Shown: positions 30,001 through 38,216 of the stretch, in pieces | How positions within the stretch are numbered: the stretch's first letter is position 1 | Layout: each line of letters starts with the position of its first letter | Origin: Saccharicrinis fermentans DSM 9555 = JCM 21142 | GTDB taxonomy: Bacteria > Bacteroidota > Bacteroidia > Bacteroidales > Marinilabiliaceae | Direction: 5' to 3' | Length of the DNA stretch: 64,000 bases | Assembly: GCF_000517085.1 (NCBI RefSeq) | Contig: NZ_KI912107.1 | Location: 1,674,398 to 1,738,397 of the forward strand | The notes under the pieces: model-generated | What the model saw: only the letters and a program-made list of their open reading frames with translations | The model's database searches: none | What the model was told of the DNA's origin: nothing | Position numbers and translations under genes: made by a program

Positions 30001-30155
30001 TCCAAAACAATGCTTACGCCAGGAACAGGCTCTCCACTACTGTCTGACACAATACCAGTTATACTAATATTTTGTGCCCACATGAAAGCAGGCAAAAAAA
30101 ATATTATCAAACCCAGCACAATGAGTTTTCTACTTTTTTCATCGTTTTTTTTCAT
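27087..30155 (-). CDS. SusC/RagA-like TonB-dependent transporter
   Basis: A 1022-aa outer-membrane importer. The signal peptide (to about residue 27, FMWAQ) is followed by a carboxypeptidase-like domain (ITGIVSDSSGEPVPGVSIVL), the TonB-box region EEIVVVGYGTQRKEAV, the plug (LVVLDGIPFAG, MDILKDASATAIYGSRGANG) and a beta-barrel ending LFGINVTF. Complete and of normal length. It lies 43 nt after the GH67 stop and 12 nt before its SusD, so the three genes form one unit that ends at a strong terminator. This is a second xylan-oligosaccharide uptake system besides XusA-D. Confidence 0.95.
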   Translation of the reverse strand: MKKNDEKSRKLIVLGLIIFFLPAFMWAQNISITGIVSDSSGEPVPGVSIVLEGTTIGTISNTDGAYSLEVPETGRLLFSFIGFKNQAIPIDGKNVVNVVLIEDTENLEEIVVVGYGTQRKEAVTGSVSSVRGDIVREMPSANVSQALQGRVAGVQLAQTSTKPGADMQIRIRGVRSLNASNDPLVVLDGIPFAGSIGDISPSNIKSMDILKDASATAIYGSRGANGVIMITTNKGTKGQEAQISYNGYYGVKTVFGEYPMMNGADFAKLREAAGIYDNTLDESDDVNTDWQDLLYANGMVTSHDVGINGGTEKSSYSFGVGYYKEEAVLPGQDYNRISIRGSIDQEIGEFIKVGMTTNSNHAINNGSNLGVYGTLNSSPLVNPYNQDGSIKRVFSMPLDDQWTYTRKTVNALGDSWIDQTKATSSYNSIFAEVKIPGVEGLKYRMNVGLNYRQSNSGDYNGKGVFQVNEDTKSSASVSHSNTTSWAVENVISYDKHFGSHSLNVVGLYSAEEELYSKSHVSATDIPSDAFQFYNLGRANDQPIVDPSKQGYYKSGLKSYMARVMYGYDNRYMVSLSYRTDGSSRLAEGHKWVSYPAVSVGWNMANESFMDQLDIVNSLKLRVGYGVASNQSVDPYSTLGLLDSRPYNFGSDFRTGLYVNELPNPELGWEYTSTMNYGVDFTMLNARLSGTIEYYVAKTSDLLFRVGLPQTSGSDNYMANIGESENKGFELSLDGVILDNYNGWTWSVGVNLYANRNKLTKLASGQTEDRDNWWFVGKPIDVIYDYEAVGLWNTTDPDYQYLEQYEPGGNEGMIKVKYTGEYNSDGSPVRAIGPEDRQVMSMEPDFMGGFNTNVSYKGFDLSMVGAFQKGGLLIATPYGSRGYLNILTGRRGNIDVDYWTEDNKNATFPKPGGIGGDSPRYLNSLSYFDASYLKVRTITLGYTFQQDFIKKIGINKLRLYATAQNPFVLFSPFNDESGMDPETNSYANENAAVAFDDKQKRLLTIGTNTPTTRNYLFGINVTF

Positions 30156-30198
30156 AAAAAATTTAGTTTAATAAGATGAATTAATTATAAAGCATATG

Positions 30199-32331
30199 TT
30201 AGTTGTGATGCTGTAAATCAAACTTTTGTTTTTTCAGTTCTTCCAACTTATAAATAGGATTGTCAACCCCATAAGGAAGGGCTTGTTTAGAAAAACTTTG
30301 AAAATAAAGCAAGCATGCATCACGCCACCAAATAGCTTCTTTCTCTTGAATTTTCAATTTCTCATTCACTTCAATAAATTGCTGTGTAGCGATATTAGCT
30401 TCTAAGGATTTCCATATTTTTCGGAAACTTCGTACTTGATTAACTCCATCCTGGTAGTGATAACACAACTCTTCCCATAAGGAGTTACCATTCTTTAGTT
30501 CATAATTCCACGATAAATGATGAAACCAAAGTAAATATTCTAGAGGGCATGACGCTTCATTATCAAAAAGCTCTCTTAGTGGTTCTGCATATTGTTCAGT
30601 CGCATTGGTTCCTGATGAAGAACGATTAAAACCAATACCTAAACTATCCGCCTTATGATAATAAGAAGGGAGCCAATCCGCACGCGCATTGGGGATCACA
30701 CACCAAGGTTCCGGCCCATAATGATGATCCCAACCCATCAGATGATGCAAGCCCAGCGGTGTCATATAATTAACCACTGCTTCGCGCGACTTCATCATCA
30801 TGGATGCAATCTCTTTAACCGCATGCTCATCCTGTGTTAATGTAAGACGAATCCACTCCTTGGCTATGTGTCTTACATTTAATGATGGATTCCAGGCCAA
30901 ACGACCAAATACATACCAATTGCTTTGTGCAAAATGGTGACCGCACCAATTATTGTCGGATCCGATATTAGCAACTCCTGCAATACCACTAATTCGTTTA
31001 CTATTTTTATTACTGCTTACCTGAGCAACAGTAGATCCTCTTCCATTAGAATAAGTATCACTCCACAAAAACTCTTTATATAAGGTACCCAAATAAACTA
31101 AATGGCTTGAGAATCCCAGATACTCCTGCGTAATCTGCAGTTCAGGCATTAGAGAAGTTCCCTTCATTGCGCCAAACAAAGGGCTGAAAGGCTCTCTTGG
31201 CTGAAAATCTATGGGGCCATTTTTAACCTGAACAAGTACATTTTTTCGGAATTTATTATCTAATGGCATAAACTCCTCATATGCTTGCTTAGCTCTATCA
31301 TTACCATTGGCATTATATACAAATGCACGCCACATAACAACTCCTTCATAAGGCGCTAATATATCCGCTAACATATTCGCCCCCTCGGCGTGGGTACAAC
31401 CAAAATCCATAGGCCCGGGCTGCCCTTCGGAATTGGCTTTTACTAAAAAACCACCAAAGTCAGGTATCAACTGATAAATCTCCTCCACTTTGTTTTTCCA
31501 CCATAGAACTACGTGTTTGTCTTTGGGATTAGCTGTTGCTAAACCATCTAAAATTGCCGGTGAAGAAAAATTCACAGACAAATAAACCTGTATTCCAAAA
31601 GGACGCAATACCGAAGCAATGGCTTTTACTTTTAACAAATACTCCGGTAATAAAATATCAGGACTCGCATTTACATTATTCAACACAGTACCATTAATAC
31701 CGATAGATGCATTGGCCTTCGCATAACTTATATATCTCTTACTCAATACATTAGGCAAGTCATCCCATTTCCATATCGATCGTCCTGCATATCCTCGTTC
31801 AACAGACCCATCTAGATTATCCCAATGGTTTAAAACCCTTTTTTGATAGCTAGGAACTTCAATAATATTTAATGATGATAAGTTTATTTTGCTGGTTTGA
31901 AGTAAGCGTAAATAATGATAGACCGCGTACAAAACAGAAACCTCTGTATTGCCTGTTAAAAGAATAAGCTTCTTAGAGGCAATATATTTAATAATAAATC
32001 CCTCCTCTCCTAAAGAAGTCATTTCGGTATTGCTTATTGCCGCATCTACAAAACCACTATTCTTTAAGGCAATTACAATATTACCAGGTTGAACCTCATT
32101 TTGATAATTTATAGTACAATCAAACAAGCCTTCCAGTCCACTAACCAATTCTTTTTTGGCCAAATCAAAAGTTGTACCCTCCCCTATTGCATTTACAAAA
32201 TTTGGCTTTAAATGAACATTTGCTTTCAGAATTTTATTTTGAGCAAACCATAGCTCCCTACCGTCATACTGCGATTCGGCAATAAGCGGGATAAATAATA
32301 AATAAATAAATATAAGCGATGTGATTTTCAT
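30199..32331 (-). CDS. GH67 alpha-glucuronidase
   Basis: A 710-aa enzyme that removes (methyl-)glucuronic acid from the non-reducing end of xylo-oligosaccharides. The signal peptide MKITSLIFIYLLFIPLIAES points to the periplasm. After an N-terminal alpha/beta domain the catalytic barrel shows RVLNHWDNLDGSVERGYAG (about 166-184), GGFLVKANSEGQPGP (about 296-310, with the likely general acid E), THAEGANMLADILAPYEG, and VQVKNGPIDFQPREPFSP with the D/E pair expected to act as base. The C-terminal part has LGLHHLMGWDHHYGPEPWC. Length matches the family. First gene of the GH67-SusC-SusD unit; it has an intergenic region of 390 nt upstream, the likely promoter site. Confidence 0.95.
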   Translation of the reverse strand: MKITSLIFIYLLFIPLIAESQYDGRELWFAQNKILKANVHLKPNFVNAIGEGTTFDLAKKELVSGLEGLFDCTINYQNEVQPGNIVIALKNSGFVDAAISNTEMTSLGEEGFIIKYIASKKLILLTGNTEVSVLYAVYHYLRLLQTSKINLSSLNIIEVPSYQKRVLNHWDNLDGSVERGYAGRSIWKWDDLPNVLSKRYISYAKANASIGINGTVLNNVNASPDILLPEYLLKVKAIASVLRPFGIQVYLSVNFSSPAILDGLATANPKDKHVVLWWKNKVEEIYQLIPDFGGFLVKANSEGQPGPMDFGCTHAEGANMLADILAPYEGVVMWRAFVYNANGNDRAKQAYEEFMPLDNKFRKNVLVQVKNGPIDFQPREPFSPLFGAMKGTSLMPELQITQEYLGFSSHLVYLGTLYKEFLWSDTYSNGRGSTVAQVSSNKNSKRISGIAGVANIGSDNNWCGHHFAQSNWYVFGRLAWNPSLNVRHIAKEWIRLTLTQDEHAVKEIASMMMKSREAVVNYMTPLGLHHLMGWDHHYGPEPWCVIPNARADWLPSYYHKADSLGIGFNRSSSGTNATEQYAEPLRELFDNEASCPLEYLLWFHHLSWNYELKNGNSLWEELCYHYQDGVNQVRSFRKIWKSLEANIATQQFIEVNEKLKIQEKEAIWWRDACLLYFQSFSKQALPYGVDNPIYKLEELKKQKFDLQHHN

Positions 32332-32648
32332 GAATGTTTATTCTAAGTCAATAATTTTTCATTCTCAAAAATCAAATTTAACTAGGACCGTATATAATAA
32401 CTTTTGATTTGGGACATATGATTTTAAATTTTAGATACAAAATTTTAGAATTTGTTACATTACTTTATACTTCAACTATATATGGTCTTATTTTTAAAAA
32501 AAAGCACTTCTTTGTTATGAATAAAAGGGTTCTTCAAAGGCATTTCCTCAAAGTATCATTAGAATATCTATTATGAGAGAATCATATAAGATCCATCATG
32601 CATATATCCTCGTAGAACAGTGATTCTCTAACATATTCCACATGGCCA

Positions 32649-32698
32649 TTAACCAGAAAAGCCTGCGCTCCTAATGGAACGCAGGCTTTTCTGGTTAA
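32649..32698 (-). terminator. Long terminator hairpin after the conserved 604-aa gene
   Basis: A perfect 19-bp stem (32649-32667 with 32680-32698; core AAAAGCCTGCG/CGCAGGCTTTT), 24 nt after the stop codon at 32723. The rest of the 32332-32722 gap holds a possible decayed copy of the recurrent leader (about 32583-32644, plus orientation) and the GH67 promoter region. Confidence 0.85.
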
Positions 32699-32722
32699 GT
32701 CAGCTATATCAGCAAAAAATAT

Positions 32723-34537
32723 TTATACCTTCTCTACAGCTTGTGGTACAAACATTAATTCCAATTCCTGTTTATAAGCTGCCAAATCAGTCAACACTTT
32801 TTCTTTCATATTTTTCAAACAACTATCACCCATTGAGAACATCTCTTTATAATAAGAGATACCATCCTGTAAGTTATTTTTAAACAGGTTAAAATACTTT
32901 ACCTGAGGAGGTGTAAAATCATCCTTACATTCCTCAATTTTATTTTTAAGATAATCCATATAAATTTTTAATTCTTTGATAAACACATTGGGTCTATCTT
33001 CATTAAAAAGACTACTGGTTTTACCATATATATGCCCTATCATTTCTTTTAGGGAGCTTATCTTATTAAAATATGCTAAGTTAGGTCCCGGACAAACCAC
33101 AACACCATGATTACCCTTAGAGAGGGGCACCTTATGAAAATCCAGTACAGTATTACCAAGGCCGACACACAAACAAGCTTTTTCTACCAATTTTTCCACT
33201 TTTGCTTTTAATTCTACCGGGTTGGAAATCGTTTTCTTCAGCTCTTCAATTTTGGTTCTCTGATACTGCACTGAAGCAGTGCAAATAGGATTTTTGGTAA
33301 ATTCGGTATTAAACTGTAAAAATTGTTTTAGACATGCCGCACCAGGTTTTCCGGCATCGATACGTTTTTGCTTTTCAATATCGGCCCAATTTCCTCTAAT
33401 GGAATTGAACGGAACGCCCAATGGAGATATATCACTCAAATAAAAGTCCTCTTCTGTTCCCTCTTGCAAAACTTTCTGAGTAAATTCATCAACCGTAGTT
33501 GCCTCAGGCACCAATAAAAAAGGAGAACCCCAACCAACTGATTCTATTCCATAATAATCGATAAACATTTGGTGCTCTTGGGCATCACCAACACCTCCTT
33601 GTACTGTATAAGCAATAGGTAAAGCTTGTTGTAATTCTATTCCCTTTTCCTTCTTTAGCACATCAGAATATCCGGCATATAACATATCTACCAGCTTTTC
33701 CCTATTGTCTTTAAACTCCTTTAAAATAGGGCCTAATAAATAACCGTCTGAAGCGAATGCATGACCTCCACAATTTAATCCAGACTCTATACGAAACTCA
33801 GAAACCCAAAGCCCTTTTTTCGCGAGGAATCTTCCTTGAATCATGGCCGAACGATAGTCACTCACTTTTAGAACAATCTTTTTTCTCAACCACCCCTCTT
33901 CATTGGGATAAAAATCATCGAAGGTAGCCATATAACCATATAAACGTGGATTCATCCCAGCCGAAAGAATAAGCGAAGCCTCTAATTTACTATCTGCAAA
34001 ACCTTTTAGTGCTGAATGTGCATCATTATACTCCGATGAATATGCCTCCCCTTCTTTATTAAAGTTAACACCATCTAATTTAGTCATAATATTAACATCT
34101 ATACTACCGGGTAACATTAGACTGCGTAATTCTTCCTGAAGCTTTGTTTTTTGATCACCTTCTGCCTCTATCATTTGGTCGTACCGAATTTTGAGAGATG
34201 AATTTTGTGGCAATAAACTAAAGTACTTGCTTATTTCGCTTCCTTCTTCAAAAGGAGATTTTTTAAGGTTTTCAAACTGTTCCTGAACCAAGTCTTGCAC
34301 TAAGTTTAGATATTGACACACAATAGATGCTCTATTCTTCGGATCTGAAGCATCTAACAATTGGAAAGACAGACCATTTTCTTTACTATGAATCTCTATT
34401 AATTGATTCATTATATGATGATCGCTCAATGGAATAACCGAATGGATTCCATATTTTGCCACTTTCAAAGGAGATTCGATCGTGTATCCTGTTCCCATTA
34501 CAGGAATGTGAAAAGTATGCAGTGGTTTATTTGTCAT
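32723..34537 (-). CDS. Conserved Bacteroidota protein of unknown function, possible FMN/TIM-barrel oxidoreductase
   Basis: A 604-aa protein without signal peptide or membrane segments. The N terminus (PVMGTGYTIESPLKVAKYG) resembles the first strand of nitronate-monooxygenase-like TIM barrels, and GLNCGGHAFASDG and VQGGVGDAQEH are glycine-rich turns that could bind a phosphate or flavin. The C-terminal ~150 residues look helical. I do not recognise a characterised family, so the oxidoreductase idea is only a guess from these motifs. It stands alone between two intergenic regions and ends at a strong hairpin terminator. Not part of the xylan locus by strand layout or by content, although it has the same orientation. 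Confidence 0.6.
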   Translation of the reverse strand: MTNKPLHTFHIPVMGTGYTIESPLKVAKYGIHSVIPLSDHHIMNQLIEIHSKENGLSFQLLDASDPKNRASIVCQYLNLVQDLVQEQFENLKKSPFEEGSEISKYFSLLPQNSSLKIRYDQMIEAEGDQKTKLQEELRSLMLPGSIDVNIMTKLDGVNFNKEGEAYSSEYNDAHSALKGFADSKLEASLILSAGMNPRLYGYMATFDDFYPNEEGWLRKKIVLKVSDYRSAMIQGRFLAKKGLWVSEFRIESGLNCGGHAFASDGYLLGPILKEFKDNREKLVDMLYAGYSDVLKKEKGIELQQALPIAYTVQGGVGDAQEHQMFIDYYGIESVGWGSPFLLVPEATTVDEFTQKVLQEGTEEDFYLSDISPLGVPFNSIRGNWADIEKQKRIDAGKPGAACLKQFLQFNTEFTKNPICTASVQYQRTKIEELKKTISNPVELKAKVEKLVEKACLCVGLGNTVLDFHKVPLSKGNHGVVVCPGPNLAYFNKISSLKEMIGHIYGKTSSLFNEDRPNVFIKELKIYMDYLKNKIEECKDDFTPPQVKYFNLFKNNLQDGISYYKEMFSMGDSCLKNMKEKVLTDLAAYKQELELMFVPQAVEKV

Positions 34538-34921
34538 AAGTAATAAATTATTTTTAAAGCCGCCAAGTTAATAATTGCAAACGGCTTAGTAATCTCTGTA
34601 AATGTAATTAGATAATAAAATCGGAAAAATTACTAATTCGTACAAATTGTACAAATAGTCTATTTTTTTTGGAATATCTTTTTCGATCGTGCGAGTAAAC
34701 TATTTTTGCTAAAAGCGTTCATAAGCATAACGCTTCCTCAACAAATATAGACAAATTATTTAGACAGAATGTCTTTAGGGATGATTATTCTTAAACAAAA
34801 TCATATTTAAAGAAAATAACTACAATAAACCCTGGTTCAACAATCCTATACACAACAGTTCATTTAGTGAAAATTTCAACAAAACAAATTAAAAAAAGTG
34901 TACAAAATTTCCATTGGAAAA
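34538..34921. other. Intergenic region with a possible promoter
   Basis: No gene seen. On the minus strand TATATTTG (34742-34749) fits the Bacteroidota -7 box and could drive the 604-aa gene with a ~200-nt leader. Near 34559-34609 there is a short AAGCCG/CGGCTT inverted repeat in that leader. Confidence 0.35.
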
Positions 34922-35215
34922 TCAACGAATTACGATGGCAGTAACGATTTGATGTCCCACCTCTTCGTTAAGGGCTTGCATAATTTTATCTTTAAGCATC
35001 AACAACTCATTTCGCATGACACTGGAATTAATACTTAAATAAAGTGTACCCTGATACACATAAATATTGGTTGTTGCCCGAGCCACTGTTTTTCCTATTA
35101 CTTTTTCCCAGGATCTAACAACACGATTTTCGAGCATTTTATGATCCAAATCTCTATTCTGACTGAGGTATTCTTTAATGATTGATTTAATATGCTGTGC
35201 ATCTTTCCTTTCCAT
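34922..35215 (-). CDS. DUF721 / DciA-like protein
   Basis: A 97-aa small protein with the DUF721 pattern (NRVVRSWEKVIGKTVARATT, YLSINSSVMRNELLMLKDKI). DUF721 proteins related to DciA are replicative-helicase loaders or accessory factors in bacteria without DnaC. It starts 10 nt after recF, and recF-DUF721 is a usual neighbourhood in Bacteroidota, which supports a role in replication. Short but full length for the Bacteroidota version. Confidence 0.82.
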   Translation of the reverse strand: MERKDAQHIKSIIKEYLSQNRDLDHKMLENRVVRSWEKVIGKTVARATTNIYVYQGTLYLSINSSVMRNELLMLKDKIMQALNEEVGHQIVTAIVIR

Positions 35216-35225
35216 ACTTTAAAGC

Positions 35226-36326
35226 TTAATTGTTAAACTTACCATTATCTACCATAAAAATACTGCTTTCTTTCTGAATTTTATTCAACACCGGCTCGAT
35301 TCTATTTAACTGGGTATCGGTAATGAATATTTGACTAAAAAAATCGCTCCCCACTAATTCAATCAAGCGATCTCCACGTTCATTATCCAATTTATCAAAA
35401 ATATCATCGAGCAACAAAAGCGGCTTTCGCTTTTTATGTTCCGATAAGAATTTGAATTGCCCCAGTTTTAAGGCGATTAAAAAGGTCTTTTTTTGTCCTT
35501 GCGAACCCATTTTTTTTATGGGATACCCTCCTATTTGAAATTCAACATCATCCTTATGTACACCTTTGGTCGTATAACCTAATATCATATCCTTCTCTCT
35601 ACTCTCCTTTAGGCTACCCTCAAAGTCTGGCTGATTAAGATTCGACTTGTAATCAAATTCAACCACTTCTTTTTGGGCAGCTATAAAATTATACATCTCC
35701 AAAAAAACAGGTTTTAACTCTTCAAGAAATTGCATTCGCGAATGCGAAATTTTTCTTCCCAGTTCAATGATTTGAAAGTCCCATATGTCCAACATCTCAT
35801 GTGCTTGGGCATTTAAGTTTTTTAATTTTTTTAAATATATATTACGCTGAGATATAACCTTGTTATAATTAATCAGATGCTCCAGGTAAGTTTTGTCATA
35901 TTGAGAAATAACACTATCAATATATTTTCTTCGCTGTTCGCTCCCTTCTACAATTAAACGTTCGTCCTGAGGTGAAATCATCACCAAAGGAAGTAGTCCT
36001 ATGTGATTTGATAGTTTATCATACTCTTTTTTATTGCGCTTAAATTGTTTTTTCTGTCCTTTTTTAAGCCCACAATAAATATGTTCTTCTTCATTGTTTA
36101 CATCGTATTTTCCTTGGATCACAAAAAAATCGTGCTTATGTTGAATATTCTGACTATCCACAGGATTAAAAAAACTTTTACAAAACGACATGTAATAAAT
36201 CGCATCTAACAAATTGGTTTTTCCGGCTCCATTGGGGCCTATAAAACAATTAATGCCCTTGTTCAATTGCAATTGTGCAAGCTCAATATTTTTGAAATTA
36301 ATCAGATGTAATTGTTTTAAATACAT
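35226..36326 (-). CDS. recF: DNA replication/repair protein RecF
   Basis: A 366-aa SMC-like ATPase that helps load RecA at gaps and stalled forks. Walker A is FIGPNGAGKTNLLDAIYYMS (about 28-47), the ABC-type signature is MGSQGQKKTFLIALKLGQF (about 271-289) and Walker B is LLLLDDIFDKLD (about 303-314). The start MYLKQLHLINFKNIE is the usual RecF beginning. Operon with the DUF721 gene downstream. Complete. Confidence 0.97.
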   Translation of the reverse strand: MYLKQLHLINFKNIELAQLQLNKGINCFIGPNGAGKTNLLDAIYYMSFCKSFFNPVDSQNIQHKHDFFVIQGKYDVNNEEEHIYCGLKKGQKKQFKRNKKEYDKLSNHIGLLPLVMISPQDERLIVEGSEQRRKYIDSVISQYDKTYLEHLINYNKVISQRNIYLKKLKNLNAQAHEMLDIWDFQIIELGRKISHSRMQFLEELKPVFLEMYNFIAAQKEVVEFDYKSNLNQPDFEGSLKESREKDMILGYTTKGVHKDDVEFQIGGYPIKKMGSQGQKKTFLIALKLGQFKFLSEHKKRKPLLLLDDIFDKLDNERGDRLIELVGSDFFSQIFITDTQLNRIEPVLNKIQKESSIFMVDNGKFNN

Positions 36327-36479
36327 ACAAGGCTTTATTTATGGCCACAAATGTAATTATTCTATAAGAAATAAAGCATTGACAAGTATTTTGAATCACT
36401 AAAAACACAATAGAAATCTATGAATCATCCTTCAACTGATTTTTTTTTAACAAAACAACTAAAGAAATACGACTTCATA

Positions 36480-36510
36480 TTTTGATTTTTTCACAAAACA
36501 ACTACATTTG
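36480..36510 (+). promoter_or_regulatory. Bacteroidota-type promoter (-33/-7) for the TPR gene
   Basis: TACATTTG at 36503-36510 is an exact TAnnTTTG box, with TTTTG about 19 nt upstream. It lies 26 nt before the ATG at 36537. Confidence 0.7.
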
Positions 36511-36536
36511 CGTAGCAATAAAAAAAGAAATAATTC

Positions 36537-37229
36537 ATGTCGAATAAAGAAAAAGAATATGCTACTGAAACTAGCATGGAAAACGTTGAGCATGCTTTAA
36601 GTAAAACGGAACAATTTATAGAGGACAATCAAAAGGTTCTTACCATTATTATGTTTGCCGTTATTATTGTTATCGGTGGATATTGGGGCGCAAAAAAACT
36701 ATATTTTGCACCACAAGAACAACAAGCTCAAACAGAAATGTTTCAAGCTCAAAACTACTTTGAAAAAGATAGTTTTAACCTAGCTTTAAATGGTGACGGA
36801 ATGAATCTTGGTTTTTTGGAAATTGCCGATGACTATGGTATGACCAAGCCAGGAAACTTGGCTAAGTATTATGCCGGTGTATCCTATTTACATTTGGGTC
36901 AGTTTGATGACGCCATTGAATATTTAAGCAGCTTTTCATGCGACGACGAATTGCTAGATGCCACAGCCAAAGGAGCTCTTGCAGATGCTTACTTGGAGAA
37001 AGGGAATATTGATGAGGCTATTTCTAATTATAAAAAAGCCACAGAAGTTGACAATAGCATTGTAGCTCCTGCTTATCTTTTAAAGTTAGGATTGATTTAC
37101 GAAGAGCAAAAAGAATACAATAAAGCAATAGAGGTTTATCAACGAATCAAGGACGATTTTAAATCATCTCTAGAAGCCCGAAGTATTGATAAGTATATTA
37201 CTCGGGCTCAAATTTCAGCGAGCAAATAA
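36537..37229 (+). CDS. TPR-repeat membrane protein (YfgM-like)
   Basis: A 230-aa protein with one TM helix (about residues 38-56, VLTIIMFAVIIVIGGYWGAK) near the N terminus and TPR repeats in the periplasmic-type C-terminal part (YYAGVSYLHLGQFDDAIEYL, ALADAYLEKGNIDEAISNYK, LKLGLIYEEQKEYNKAIEVY). The layout (short cytoplasmic N-tail, one helix, TPR domain) is that of YfgM-like ancillary proteins of secretion. Function is not proven. Complete, single gene, own promoter and terminator, upstream of ribH. Confidence 0.8.
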   Translation: MSNKEKEYATETSMENVEHALSKTEQFIEDNQKVLTIIMFAVIIVIGGYWGAKKLYFAPQEQQAQTEMFQAQNYFEKDSFNLALNGDGMNLGFLEIADDYGMTKPGNLAKYYAGVSYLHLGQFDDAIEYLSSFSCDDELLDATAKGALADAYLEKGNIDEAISNYKKATEVDNSIVAPAYLLKLGLIYEEQKEYNKAIEVYQRIKDDFKSSLEARSIDKYITRAQISASK

Positions 37230-37254
37230 TTCAACATTTCAAAAAATAATTGAT

Positions 37255-37293
37255 AAAAGAGGTTGCCTGTGTGGGTAACCTCTTTTATTTTTG
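37255..37293 (+). terminator. Terminator of the TPR gene overlapping the ribH promoter
   Basis: AAAAGAGGTT and AACCTCTTTT (37255-37264, 37277-37286) form a 10-bp stem followed by a T tract. The same T tract contains TATTTTTG (37286-37293), a TAnnTTTG box for ribH, whose ATG is 18 nt further on. Confidence 0.75.
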
Positions 37294-37311
37294 TACTCTA
37301 AAATTGATTTT

Positions 37312-37806
37312 ATGGCAACAAGTTTAAAAAATCTGTCGGATTACGATAAAAGCAAAATGCCTTCTGCAGCCAAAATGAAATTTGGCATTGTGGTAGCCGA
37401 ATGGAACAAGGAAATTACCGAAGCTTTATACCAAGGTGCATACGATACTTTGATTGAAAATGGAGCACATCCCGATAATATTATAAAAAAATATGTCCCC
37501 GGCAGCTTTGAACTAACCAAAGGAGCCAAGTATATGGCCGATTATACCGACGTCGATGCAGTTATTTGCTTAGGTTGTGTTATACAGGGAGACACCCCTC
37601 ATTTTGATTTTGTGTGTGATGGCGTAAGACAAGGTATCACCCAACTAAATTTAAGTTATCCAATCCCATTTATTTTTGGACTAATTACCACACTTAACTT
37701 ACAGCAAGCCAAAGACAGAGCGGGTGGCAAGCATGGAAATAAAGGAGATGAGGGTGCAATTACTGCCATAAAAATGGTAGATATGGGTTGGAGTTTAAAA
37801 AAATAA
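37312..37806 (+). CDS. ribH: 6,7-dimethyl-8-ribityllumazine synthase
   Basis: Riboflavin pathway enzyme that condenses the aminouracil with dihydroxybutanone phosphate. The frame opens at a TTG (37291) inside the promoter; I take the ATG at 37312 ([17 protein letters not shown]). Family motifs are [39 protein letters not shown] (with the catalytic His) and [12 protein letters not shown] (phosphate-binding Arg). Length 164 aa is normal. It stands alone here, with no other rib gene nearby. Confidence 0.95.
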   Translation: MATSLKNLSDYDKSKMPSAAKMKFGIVVAEWNKEITEALYQGAYDTLIENGAHPDNIIKKYVPGSFELTKGAKYMADYTDVDAVICLGCVIQGDTPHFDFVCDGVRQGITQLNLSYPIPFIFGLITTLNLQQAKDRAGGKHGNKGDEGAITAIKMVDMGWSLKK

Positions 37807-37829
37807 ATTTTACATTTGCAGCCGCATTA

Positions 37830-37912
37830 GGGGAGATACCAAAGCGGCCAACTGGGACGGACTGTAACTCCGTTGTCTTACGACTTCGCAGGTTCGAATC
37901 CTGCTCTCCCCA
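37830..37912 (+). tRNA. tRNA-Tyr (anticodon GTA)
   Basis: Acceptor arms GGGGAGA/TCTCCCC, a long variable arm as in class II tRNAs, GGTTCGAATCC T-arm, and anticodon GTA at 37864-37866. No encoded CCA. A TACATTTG box at 37811-37818 is a likely promoter. Confidence 0.95.
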
Positions 37913-37996
37913 CTAAAAATAGATTAAAGATCTATTTTTAATGAAATGCTTTGAGTAATTTAATAGTTATTGAATTACATATAGAAAAAATAATAG

Positions 37997-38069
37997 GCGA
38001 AAGTAGCTCAGCTGATAGAGCATCAGCCTTCCAAGCTGAGGGTCGCGGGTTTGATCCCCGTCTTTCGCT
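37997..38069 (+). tRNA. tRNA-Gly (anticodon TCC)
   Basis: Acceptor arms GCGAAAG/CTTTCGC, anticodon stem TCAGC/GCTGA with loop CTTCCAA (anticodon TCC), T-arm GCGGGTTTGATCCCCGT. No CCA. Probably cotranscribed with tRNA-Tyr and ends at the terminator directly downstream. Confidence 0.95.
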
Positions 38070-38075
38070 CTAATA

Positions 38076-38110
38076 AAGCCATCTAATATAAATCGGATGG
38101 CTTTTTTTTT
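38076..38110 (+). terminator. Terminator of the tRNA unit
   Basis: AAGCCATC (38076-38083) pairs with GATGGCTT (38096-38103) and is followed by a run of T. Confidence 0.9.
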
Positions 38111-38216
38111 AGAATTTGTTCGTCATTTCTACACAAAGAGGATCACGCACAAAAGTTGGGTCTGTTGAAAAATAAGTATTTGTTTATCTGTTAAATAGAA
38201 ACGGATAAAATAAATT

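Noticed and set aside
32674-32883. Plus-strand frame starting in the loop of the long terminator
   Set aside because: Antisense to the 604-aa gene and its ATG is inside a terminator hairpin; a shadow.
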